A DNA stretch of 64,000 nucleotides from Corella eumyota (Eukaryota; Chordata; Ascidiacea; Phlebobranchia; Corellidae): the NCBI GenBank assembly GCA_963082875.1, contig OY720102.1, forward strand, positions 5,766,001 to 5,830,000, in the 5' to 3' direction. The notes beneath the pieces were generated by a model that saw only the letters and a program-made list of their open reading frames with translations, did no database searches and was not told the DNA's origin. Positions 1 through 13,100 of this stretch are shown here, in pieces (the first letter of the stretch is position 1; the number at the start of each line of letters is the position of its first letter). Both the position numbers and the translations under genes were made by a program.

Positions 1-1904
1 TTATTGGCCCACTTTATATAGTACCAATATATGGGGGGGGGGGGGGGGGGCAATAATTTTTTGCCCTAACTTTTTTATTTTTGAATTTTTTTGCAAATTT
101 CTTTATCTCTTATGTTAGTTAGGGCAATGCGCATCAAATAAGATGTTTAATTTCGGGATTTGAAATTTTGCGAAAATTTAGTAAATATGTCATAACTTTA
201 TTAATATTAAATATTTTTTCATAATTTTTTTGAAATAGAAAATTTAGACCAGTGCGGTTCTATTGGTTTGGTTTAAATTCGATTTAAATTTTTCAATTTT
301 TTTGAAATTTTTATTGGCCCACTTCATATAGTACCAATTTATGGGGGGGGAGCAATAATTTTTTGCCCAAACATTTTTATTTTTGGATTTTTTCGCAAAT
401 TTCTTTATCTTTTATGTTAGTTAGGGCAATGCGCATCAAATAAGATGTTTAATTTCGGGATTTGAAATTTTGCGAAAATTTAGTAAATATGTCATAACTT
501 TATTAATATTAAATATTTTTTCATAATTTTTTTGATATAGGATATTTAGACCAGTGCGGTTCTATTGGTTTGGTTTAAATTTGATTTAAATTTTTCAATT
601 TTTTTGAAATTTTTATTGGCCCACTTTATATAGTACCAATATATGGGGGGGGGGCCATAATTTTTTGCCCTAACTTTTTTATTTTTGAATTTTTTCGCAA
701 ATTTCTTTATCTCTTATGTTAGTTAGGGCAATGCGCATCAAATAAGATGTTTAATTTCGGGATTTGAAATTTTGCGAAAATTTAGTAAATATGTCATAAC
801 TTTATTAATATTAAATATTTTTTCATAATTTTTTTGAAATAGAAAATTTAGACCAGTGCGGTTCTATTGGTTTGGTTTAAATTCGATTTAAATTTTTCAA
901 TTTTTTTAAAATTTTTATTGGCCCACTTCATATAGTACCAATTTATGGGGGGGGGGCAATAATTTTTTGCCCAAACATTTTTATTTTTGAATTTTTTCGC
1001 AAATTTTTTTATCTCTTATGTTAGTTAAGGTAATGCGCATCAAATAAGATGTTTAATTTCGGGATTTAAAATTTTGCAAAAATTTAGTAAATATGTCATA
1101 ACTTTATTAATATTAAATATTTTTCATAATTTTTTTGAAATAGGATATTTAGACCAGTGCGGTTCTATTGGTTTGGTTTTAATTCGATTTAAATTTTTCA
1201 ATTTTTTTGAAATTTTTATTGGCCCACTTTATATAGTAACAATATATGGGGGGGGGGGCAATAATTATTTGCCCTAACTTTTTTATTTTTGAATTTTTTC
1301 GCAAATTTCTTTATCTCTTATGTTAGTTAGGGCAATGCGCATCAAATAAGATGTTTAATTTCGGGATTTGAAATTTTGCGAAAATTTAGTAAATATGTCA
1401 TAACTTTATTAATATTAAATATTTTTTCATAATTTTTTTGAAATAGGATATTTAGACCAGTGCAGTTCTATTAGTTTGGTTTAAATTCGATTTAAATTTT
1501 TCAATTTTTTTGAAATTTTTATTGGCCCACTTTATATAGTACCAATATATGAGGGGGGGTGGGCAATAATTTTTTGCCCTAACTTTTTTATTTTTGAATT
1601 TTTTCGCAAATTTCTTTATCTCTTATGTTAGTTAGGGCAATGCGCATCAAATAAGATGTTTAATTTTGGGATTTGAAATTTTGCGAAAATTTAGTAAATA
1701 TGTCATAACTTTATTAATATTAAACATTTTTTCATAATTTTTTTGATATAGGATATTTAGACCAGTGCGGTTCTATTGGTTTGGTTTAAATTCGATTTAA
1801 ATTTTTCAATTTTTTTGAAATTTTTAGTGGCCCATTTCCTATTGTACCAATTTATGGGGGGGGGGGGGCAATAATTTTTTGCCCAAACATTTTTATTTTT
1901 GGAT

Positions 1905-4900
1905 TTTTTCGCAAATTTTTTTATCTGTTATGTTAGTTAGGGCAATGCACATCAAATAAAATGTTTAATTTCGGGATTTAAAATTTTGCGAAAATTTAGC
2001 AAATATGTCATAACTTTATTAATATTAAATATTTTTTCATAATTTTTTTGAAATAGGATATTTAGACCAGTGCGGTTCTATTGGTTTGGTTTTAATTCGA
2101 TTTAAATTTTTCAATTTTTTTGAAATTTTTATTGGCCCACTTTATATAGTAACAATATATGGGGGGGGGGGGCAATAATTATTTGCCCTAACTTTTTTAT
2201 TTTTGAATTTTTTTGCAAATTTCTTTATCTCTTATGTTAGTTATGGCAATGCGCATCAAATAAGATGTTTAATTTCGGGATTTGAAATTTTGCGAAAATT
2301 CAGTAAATATGTCATAACTTTATTAATATTAAATATATTTTCATAATTTTTTTGAAATAGGATATTTAGACCAGTGCAGTTCTATTAGTTTGGTTTAAAT
2401 TCGATTTAAATTTTTCAATTTTTTTGAAATTTTTATTGGCCCACTTTATATAGTACCAATATATGGGGGGGGAGGGGGCAATAATTTTTTGCCCTAACTT
2501 TTTTATTTTTGAATTTTTTCGCAAATTTCTTTATCTCTTATGTTAGTTAGGGCAATGCGCATCAAATAAGATGTTTAATTTCGGGATTTGAAATTTTGCG
2601 AAAATTTAGTAAATATGTCATAACTTTATTAATATTAAATATTTTTTCATAATTTTTTTGAAATAGAAAATTTAGACCAGTGCGGTTCTATTGGTTTGGT
2701 TTAAATTCGATTTAAATTTTTCAATTTTTTTGAAATTTTTATTGGCCCACTTCATATAGTACCAATTTATGGGGGGGGGGGGCAATAATTTTTTGCCCAA
2801 ACATTTTTATTTTTGGATTTTTTCGCAAATTTCTTTATCTCTTATGTTAGTTAGGGTAATGCGCATCAAATAAGATGTTTAATTTCGGGATTTAAAATTT
2901 TGCGAAAATTTAGTAAATATGTCATAACTTTATTAATATTAAATATTTTTTCATAATTTTTTTGATATAGGATATTTAGACCAGTGCGGTTCTATTGGTT
3001 TGGTTTAAATTCGATTTAAATTTTTCAATTTTTTTGAAATTTTTATTGGCCCACTTTAAATAGTACCAATATATGGGGGGGAAAGGGCAATAATTTTTTT
3101 CCCTAACTTTTTTATTTTTGAATTTTTTCGCAAATTTTTTTATCTCTTATGTTAGTTAGGGCAATGCGCATCAAATAAGATGTTTAATTTCGGGATTTGA
3201 AATTTTGCGAAAATTTAGTAAATATGTCATAACTTTATTAATATTAAATATTTTTTCATAATTTTTTTGATATAGGATATTTAGACCAGTGCGGTTCTAT
3301 TGGTTTGGTTTAAATTCGATTTAAATTTTTCAATTTTTTTGAAATTTTTATTGGCCCACTTTATATAGTAACAATATATGGGGGGGGGGGGGCAATAATT
3401 ATTTGCCCTAACTTTTTTATTTTTGATATTTTTTGCAAATTTCTTTATCTCTTATGTTAGTTAGGGCAATGCGCATCAAATAAGATGTTTAATTTCGGGA
3501 TTTGAAATTTTGCGAAAATTTAGTAAATATGTCATAACTTTATTAATATTAAATATTTTTTCATAATTTTTTTGAAATAGGATATTTAGACCAGTGCAGT
3601 TCTATTAGTTTGGTTTAAATTCGATTTAAATTTTTCAATTTTTTTGAAATTTTTATTGGCCCACTTTATATAGTACCAATATATGAGGGGGGGTGGGCAA
3701 TAATTTTTTGCCCTAACTTTTTTATTTTTGAATTTTTTCGCAAATTTCTTTATCTCTTATGTTAGTTAGGGCAATGCGCATCAAATAAGATGTTTAATTT
3801 TGGGATTTGAAATTTTGCGAAAATTTAGTAAATATGTCATAACTTTATTAATATTAAATATTTTTTCATAATTTTTTTGATATAGGATATTTAGACCAGT
3901 GCGGTTCTATTGGTTTGGTTTAAATTCGATTTAAATTTTTCAATTTTTTTGAAATTTTTATTGGCCCACTTTATATAGTACCAATATATGGGGGGGGGGG
4001 GGGGCAATAATTTTTTGCCCTAACTTTTTTATTTTTGAATTTTTTCGCAAATTTCTTTATTTCTTATGTTGGTTAGGGCAATGCGCATCAAATAAGATGT
4101 TTAATTTCGGGATTTGAAATTTTGCGAAAATTTAGTAAATATGTCATAACTTTATTAATATTAAATATTTTTTCATAATTTTTTTGAAATAGGATATTTA
4201 GACCAGTGCAGTTCTATTAGTTTGGTTTAAATTCGATTTAAATTTTTCAATTTTTTTGAAATTTTAATTGGCCCACTTTATATAGTACCAATATATGGGG
4301 GGGGGGGGGGGCAATAATTTTTTGCCCTAACTTTTTTATTTTTGAATTTTTTTGCAAATTTTTTTATCTTTTATGTTAGTTAGGGCAATGCGCATCAAAT
4401 AAAATGTTTAATTTCGGGATTTGAAATTTTGCGAAAATTTAGTAAATATGTCATAACTTTATTAATATTAAATATTTTTTCATAATTCTTTTGATATAGG
4501 ATATTTAGACCAGTGCGGTTCTATTGGTTTGGTTTAAATTCGATTTAAATTTTTCAATTTTTTTGAAATTTTTATTGGCCCACTTTATATAGTACCAATA
4601 TATGGGGGGGGGGGGGCAATAATTTTTTGCCGTAACTTTTTTATTTTTGAATTTTTTCGCAAATTTCTTTATCTCTTATGTTAGTTAGGGCAATGCGCAT
4701 CAAATAAGATGTTTAATTTCGGGATTTGAAATTTTGCGAAAATTTAGTAAATATGTCATAACTTTATTAATATTAAATATTTTTTCATAATTTTTTTGAA
4801 ATAGAAAATTTAGACCAGTGCGGTTCTATTGGTTTGGTTTAAATTCGATTTAAATTTTTCAATTTTTTTGAAATTTTTATTGGCCCACTTTATATAGTAC

Positions 4901-7900
4901 CAATATATGGGGGGGGGGGACGATAATTTTTTGCCCTAACTTTTTTATTTTTAAATTTTTTCGCAAATTTCTTTATCTTTTATGTTAGTTAGGGCAATGC
5001 GCATCAAATAAGATGTTTAGTTTCGGGATTTGAAATTTTGCGAAAATTTAGTAAATATGTCAAAACTTTATTAATATTAAATATTTTTTCATAATTTTTT
5101 TGAAATAGAAAATTTAGACCAGTGCGGTTCTATTGGCTTGGTTTAAATTCGATTTAAATTTTTCAATTTTTTTTCAATTTTTATTGGCCCACTTCATATA
5201 GTACCAATTTATGGGGGGGGGAGCAATAATTTTTTGCCCAAACATTTTTATTTTTGAATTTTTTTGCAAATTTCTTTATCTCTTATGTTAGTTAGGGCAA
5301 TGCGCATCAAATAAGATGTTTAATTTCGGGATTTGAAATTTTGCGAAAATTTAGTAAATATGTCATAACTTTATTAATATTAAATATTTTTTCATAATTT
5401 TTTTGATATAGGATATTTAGACCAGTGCGGTTCTATTGGTTTGGTTTAAATTTGATTTAAATTTTTCAATTTTTTTGAAATTTTTATTGGCCCACTTTAT
5501 ATAGTACCAATATATGGGGGGGGGGGCCATAATTTTTTGCCCTAACTTTTTTATTTTTGAATTTTTTTGCAAATTTCTTTATCTCTTATGTTAGTTAGGG
5601 CAATGCGCATCAAATAAGATGTTTAATTTCGGGATTTGAAATTTTGCGAAAATTTAGTAAATATGTCATAACTTTATTAATATTAAATATTTTTTCATAA
5701 TTTTTTTCAAATAGAAAATTTAGACCAGTGCGGTTCTATTGGCTTGGTTTAAATTCAATTTAAATTTTTCAATTTTTTTAAAATTTTTATTGGCCCACTT
5801 CATATAGTACCAATTTATGGGGGGGGGGGCAATAATTTTTTGCCCAAACATTTTTATTTTTGGAATTTTTTCGCAAATTTCTTTATCTCTTATGTTAGTT
5901 AGGGTAATGCGCATCAAATAAGATGTTTAATTTCGGGATTTAAAATTTTGCAAAAATTTAGTAAATATGTCATAACTTTATTAATATTAAATATTTTTCA
6001 TATTTTTTTTGAAATAGGATATTTAGACCAGTGCGGTTCTATTGGTTTGGTTTTAATTCGATTTAAATTTTTCAATTTTTTTGAAATTTTTATTGGCCCA
6101 CTTTATATAGTACCAATTTATGGGGGGGGGCAATAATTTTTTGCCCAAACATTTTTATTTTTGGAATTTTTTCGCAAATTTCTTTATCTCTTATGTTAGT
6201 TAGGGTAATGCGCATCAAATAAGATGTTTAATTTCGGGATTTAAAATTTTGCAAAAATTTAGTAAATATGTCATAACTTTATTAATATTAAATATTTTTC
6301 ATAATTTTTTTGAAATAGGATATTTAGACCAGTGCGGTTCTATTGGTTTGGTTTTAATTCGATTTAAATTTTTCAATTTTTTTGAAATTTTTATTGGCCC
6401 ACTTTATATAGTAACAATATATGGGGGGGGGGGGGCAATAATTATTTGCCCTAACTTTTTTATTTTTGAATTTTTTCCCAAATTTCTTTATCTCTTATGT
6501 TAGTTAGGGCAATGCGCATCAAATAAGATGTTTAATTTCGGGATTTGAAATTTTGCGAAAATTTAGTAAATATGTCATAACTTTATTAATATTAAATATT
6601 TTTTCATAATTTTTTTGAAATAGGATATTTAGACCAGTGCAGTTCTATTAGTTTGGTTTAAATTCGATTTAAATTTTTCAATTTTTTTGAAATTTTTATT
6701 GGCCCACTTTATATAGTACCAATATATGGGGGGGGGTTGGCAATAATTTTTTGCCCTAACTTTTTTATTTTTGAATTTTTTCGCAAATTTCTTTATCTCT
6801 TATGTTAGTTAGGGCAATGCGCATCAAATAAGATGTTTAATTTCGGGATTTGAAATTTTGCGAAAATTTAGTAAATATGTCATAACTTTATTAATATTAA
6901 ACATTTTTTCATAATATTTTTGATATAGGATATTTAGACCAGTGCGGTTCTATTGGTTTGGTTTAAATTTGATTTAAATTTTTCAATTTTTTTTCAATTT
7001 TTATTGGCCCACTTTATATAGTACCAATTTATGGGGGGGGGGGGGGGGGGGCAATAATTTTTTGCCCAAACTTTTTTATTTTTGGATTTTTTCGCAAATT
7101 TCTTTATCTCTTATGTTAGTTAGGGCAATGCGCATCAAATAAGATGTTTAATTCCGGGATTTGAAATTTTGCGAAAATTTAGTAAATATGTCATAACTTA
7201 TTTAATATTAAATATTTTTTCATAATTTTTTTGAAATAGAAAATTTAGACCAGTGCGGTTCTATTGGTTTGGTTTAAATTCGATTTAAATTTTTCAATTT
7301 TTTTGAAATTTTTAGTGGCCCACTTCCTATTGTACCAATTTATGGGGGGGGGGGGCAATAATTTTTTGCCCAAACATTTTTATTTTTGGATTTTTTCGCA
7401 AATTTCTTTATCTGTTATGTTAGTTAGGGCAATGCGCATCAAATAAAATGTTTAATTTCGGGATTTAAAATTTTGCGAAAATTTAGTAAATATGTCATAA
7501 CTTTATTAATATTAAATATTTTTTCATAATTTTTTTGAAATAGGATATTTAGACCAGTGCGGTTCTATTGGTTTGGTTTTAATTCGATTTAAATTTTTCA
7601 ATTTTTTTGAAATTTTTATTGGCCCACTTTATATAGTACCAATTTATGGGGGGGGGGGGGCAATAATTTTTTGCCCTAACTTTTTTATTTTTGAATTTTT
7701 TCGCAAATTTCTTTATCTCTTATGTTGGTTAGGGCAATGCGCATCAAATAAGATGTTTAATTTCGGGATTTGAAATTTTGCGAAAATTTAGTAAATATGT
7801 CATAACTTTATTAATATTAAATATTTTTTCATAATTTTTTTCAAATAGAAAATTTAGACCAGTGCGGTTCTATTGGTTTGGTTTAAATTCGATTTAAATT

Positions 7901-10010
7901 TTTCAATTTCTTTGAAATTTTTATTGGCCCACTTCATATAGTACCAATTTATGGGGGGGGGGGGCAATAATTTTTTGCCCAAACATTTTTATTTTTGGAT
8001 TTTTTCGCAAATTTCTTTATCTCTTATGTTAGTTAGGGTAATGCGCATCAAATAAGATGTTTAATTTCGGGATTTAAAATTTTGCGAAAATTTAGTAAAT
8101 ATGTCATAACTTTATTAATATTAAATATTTTTTCATAATTTTTTTGAAATAGGATATTTAGACCAGTGCGGTTCTATTGGTTTGGTTTTAATTCAATTTA
8201 AATTTTTCAATTTTTTTGAAATTTTTATTGGCCCACTTTATATAGTACCAATTTATGGGGGGGGGGGGCAATAATTTTTTGCCCTAACTTTTTTATTTTT
8301 GAATTTTTTCGCAAATTTCTTTATCTCTTATGTTGGTTAGGGCAATGCGCATCAAATAAGATGTTTAATTTCGGGATTTGAAATTTTGCGAAAATTTAGT
8401 AAATATGTCATAACTTTATTAATATTAAATATTTTTTCATAATTTTTTTCAAATAGAAAATTTAGACCAGTGCGGTTCTATTGGTTTGGTTTAAATTCGA
8501 TTTAAATTTTTCAATTTCTTTGAAATTTTTATTGGCCCACTTCATATAGTACCAATTTATGGGGGGGGGGGGCAATAATTTTTTGCCCAAACATTTTTAT
8601 TTTTGGATTTTTTCGCAAATTTCTTTATCTCTTATGTTAGTTAGGGTAATGCGCATCAAATAAGATGTTTAATTTCGGGATTTAAAATTTTGCGAAAATT
8701 TAGTAAATATGTCATAACTTTATTAATATTAAATACTTTTTCATAATTTTTTTGAAATAGGATATTTAGACCAGTGCGGTTCTATTGGTTTGGTTTTAAT
8801 TCGATTTCAATTTTTCAATTTTTTTGAAATTTTTATTGGCCCACTTTATATAGTAACAATATATGGGGGGGGGGGCAATAATTATTTGCCCTAACTTTTT
8901 TATTTTTGAATTTTTTCGCAAATTTCTTTATCTCTTATGTTAGTTAGGGCAATGCGCATCAAATAAGATGTTTAATTCCGGGATTTGAAATTTTGCGAAA
9001 ATTTAGTAAATATGTCATAACTTTATTAATATTAAATATTTTTTCATAATTTTTTTGAAATAGAAAATTTAGACCAGTGCGGTTCTATTGGTTTGGTTTA
9101 AATTTGATTTAAATTTTTCAATTTTTTTGAAATTTTTAGTGGCCCACTTCCTATTGTACCAATTTATGGGGGGGGGGGGGCAATAATTTTTTGCCCAAAC
9201 ATTTTTATTTTTGGATTTTTTCGCAAATTTCTTTATCTGTTATGTTAGTTAGGGCAATGCGCATCAAATAAAATGTTTAATTTCGGGATTTAAAATTTTG
9301 CGAAAATTTAGTAAATATGTCATAACTTTATTAATATTAAATATTTTTTCATAATTTTTTTGAAATAGGATATTTAGACCAGTGCGGTTCTATTGGTTTG
9401 GTTTTAATTCGATTTAAATTTTTCAATTTTTTTGAAATTTTTATTGGCCCACTTTATATAGTACCAATTTATGGGGGGGGCAATAATTTTTTGCCCTAAC
9501 TTTTTTATTTTTGGATTTTTTCGCAAATTTCTTTATCTCTTATGTTAGTTAGGGCAATGCGCATCAAATAAGATGTTTAATTCCGGGATTTGAAATTTTG
9601 CGAAAATTTAGTAAATATGTCATAACTTTATTAATATTAAATATTTTTTCATAATTTTTTTGAAATAGGATATTTAGACCAGTGCGGTTCCAAAGGTTTG
9701 GTTTAAATTCGATTTAAATTTTTCAATTTTTTTGAAATTTTTATTGGCCCACTTTATATAGTACCAATTTATCGGGGGGGGCAAAAATTTTTTGCCCAAA
9801 CTTTTTTATTTTTGGATTTTTTCGCAAATTTCTTTATCTCTTATGTTAGTTAGGGCAATGCGCATCAAATAAGATGTTTAATTCCGGGATTTGAAATTTT
9901 GCGAAAATTTAGTAAATATGTCATAACTTTATTAATATTAAATATTTTTTCATAATTTTTTGGAAATAGAAAATTTAGACCAGTGCGGTTCTATTGGTTT
10001 GGTTTAAATT
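1905..10010 (+). repeat. Higher-order block A of the satellite array
   Basis: This stretch is matched almost base for base by 10,125-18,830. The offset is 8,220 bp in the first part (2,221 against 10,441; 3,361 against 11,581) and about 8,833 bp after about 3,950. Rare private variants are shared, for example GCAATGCACATC at about 1,946 and 10,166, TTATGGCAATGC at about 2,243 and 10,463, and the broken G tract GGGGGGGGAAAGGG at about 3,075 and 11,295. The block spans about 27 satellite units. Confidence 0.88.
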
Positions 10011-10124
10011 CGATTTAAATTTTTCAATTTTTTTGAAATTTTTATTGGCCCACTTTATATAGTACCAATATATGGGGGGGGAGGGGGCAATAATTTTTTG
10101 CCCTAACTTTTTTATTTTTGAATT

Positions 10125-13100
10125 TTTTCGCAAATTTTTTTATCTGTTATGTTAGTTAGGGCAATGCACATCAAATAAAATGTTTAATTTCGGGATTTAA
10201 AATTTTGCGAAAATTTAGCAAATATGTCATAACTTTATTAATATTAAATATTTTTTCATAATTTTTTTGAAATAGGATATTTAGACCAGTGCGGTTCTAT
10301 TGGTTTGGTTTTAATTCGATTTAAATTTTTCAATTTTTTTGAAATTTTTATTGGCCCACTTTATATAGTAACAATATATGGGGGGGGGGGGGCAATAATT
10401 ATTTGCCCTAACTTTTTTATTTTTGAATTTTTTTGCAAATTTCTTTATCTCTTATGTTAGTTATGGCAATGCGCATCAAATAAGATGTTTAATTTCGGGA
10501 TTTGAAATTTTGCGAAAATTCAGTAAATATGTCATAACTTTATTAATATTAAATATATTTTCATAATTTTTTTGAAATAGGATATTTAGACCAGTGCAGT
10601 TCTATTAGTTTGGTTTAAATTCGATTTAAATTTTTCAATTTTTTTGAAATTTTTATTGGCCCACTTTATATAGTACCAATATATGGGGGGGGAGGGGGCA
10701 ATAATTTTTTGCCCTAACTTTTTTATTTTTGAATTTTTTCGCAAATTTCTTTATCTCTTATGTTAGTTAGGGCAATGCGCATCAAATAAGATGTTTAATT
10801 TCGGGATTTGAAATTTTGCGAAAATTTAGTAAATATGTCATAACTTTATTAATATTAAATATTTTTTCATAATTTTTTTGAAATAGAAAATTTAGACCAG
10901 TGCGGTTCTATTGGTTTGGTTTAAATTCGATTTAAATTTTTCAATTTTTTTGAAATTTTTATTGGCCCACTTCATATAGTACCAATTTATGGGGGGGGGG
11001 GGCAATAATTTTTTGCCCAAACATTTTTATTTTTGGATTTTTTCGCAAATTTCTTTATCTCTTATGTTAGTTAGGGTAATGCGCATCAAATAAGATGTTT
11101 AATTTCGGGATTTAAAATTTTGCGAAAATTTAGTAAATATGTCATAACTTTATTAATATTAAATATTTTTTCATAATTTTTTTGATATAGGATATTTAGA
11201 CCAGTGCGGTTCTATTGGTTTGGTTTAAATTCGATTTAAATTTTTCAATTTTTTTGAAATTTTTATTGGCCCACTTTAAATAGTACCAATATATGGGGGG
11301 GAAAGGGCAATAATTTTTTTCCCTAACTTTTTTATTTTTGAATTTTTTCGCAAATTTTTTTATCTCTTATGTTAGTTAGGGCAATGCGCATCAAATAAGA
11401 TGTTTAATTTCGGGATTTGAAATTTTGCGAAAATTTAGTAAATATGTCATAACTTTATTAATATTAAATATTTTTTCATAATTTTTTTGATATAGGATAT
11501 TTAGACCAGTGCGGTTCTATTGGTTTGGTTTAAATTCGATTTAAATTTTTCAATTTTTTTGAAATTTTTATTGGCCCACTTTATATAGTAACAATATATG
11601 GGGGGGGGGGGGCAATAATTATTTGCCCTAACTTTTTTATTTTTGATATTTTTTGCAAATTTCTTTATCTCTTATGTTAGTTAGGGCAATGCGCATCAAA
11701 TAAGATGTTTAATTTCGGGATTTGAAATTTTGCGAAAATTTAGTAAATATGTCATAACTTTATTAATATTAAATATTTTTTCATAATTTTTTTGAAATAG
11801 GATATTTAGACCAGTGCAGTTCTATTAGTTTGGTTTAAATTCGATTTAAATTTTTCAATTTTTTTGAAATTTTTATTGGCCCACTTTATATAGTACCAAT
11901 ATATGAGGGGGGGTGGGCAATAATTTTTTGCCCTAACTTTTTTATTTTTGAATTTTTTCGCAAATTTCTTTATCTCTTATGTTAGTTAGGGCAATGCGCA
12001 TCAAATAAGATGTTTAATTTTGGGATTTGAAATTTTGCGAAAATTTAGTAAATATGTCATAACTTTATTAATATTAAACATTTTTTCATAATTTTTTTGA
12101 TATAGGATATTTAGACCAGTGCGGTTCTATTGGTTTGGTTTAAATTCGATTTAAATTTTTCAATTTTTTTCAAATTTTTAGTGGCCCACTTCCTATTGTA
12201 CCAATTTATGGGGGGGGGGGGGGGGGGCAATAATTTTTTGCCCAAACATTTTTATTTTTGGATTTTTTCGCAAATTTTTTTATCTGTTATGTTAGTTAGG
12301 GCAATGCGCATCAAATAAAATGTTTAATTTCGGGATTTAAAATTTTGCGAAAATTTAGTAAATATGTCATAACTTTATTAATATTAAATATTTTTTCATA
12401 ATTTTTTTGAAATAGGATAATTAGACCAGTGCGGTTCTATTGGTTTGGTTTTAATTCGATTTAAATTTTTCAATTTTTTTGAAATTTTTATTGGCCCACT
12501 TTATATAGTACCAATTTATGGGGGGGGGGGGGCAATAATTTTTTGCCTTAACTTTTTTATTTTTGAATTTTTTCGCAAATTTTTTTATCTCTTATGTTAG
12601 TTAGGGCAATGCGCATCAAATAAGATGTTTAATTTCGGGATTTGAAATTTTGCGAAAATTTAGTAAATATGTCATAACTTTATTAATATTAAATATTCTT
12701 TCATAATTTTTTTGATATAGGATATTTAGACCAGTGCGGTTCTATTGGTTTGGTTTAAATTCGATTTAAATTTTTCAATTTTTTTAAAATTTTTATTGGC
12801 CCACTTTATATAGTACCAATATATGGGGGGGGGGGGGGCAATAATTTTTTGCCCTAACTTTTTTATTTTTGAATTTTTTCGCAAATTTCTTTATTTCTTA
12901 TGTTGGTTAGGGCAATGCGCATCAAATAAGATGTTTAATTTCGGGATTTGAAATTTTGCGAAAATTTAGTAAATATGTCATAACTTTATTAATATTAAAT
13001 ATTTTTTCATAATTTTTTTGAAATAGGATATTTAGACCAGTGCAGTTCTATTAGTTTGGTTTAAATTCGATTTAAATTTTTCAATTTTTTTGAAATTTTA

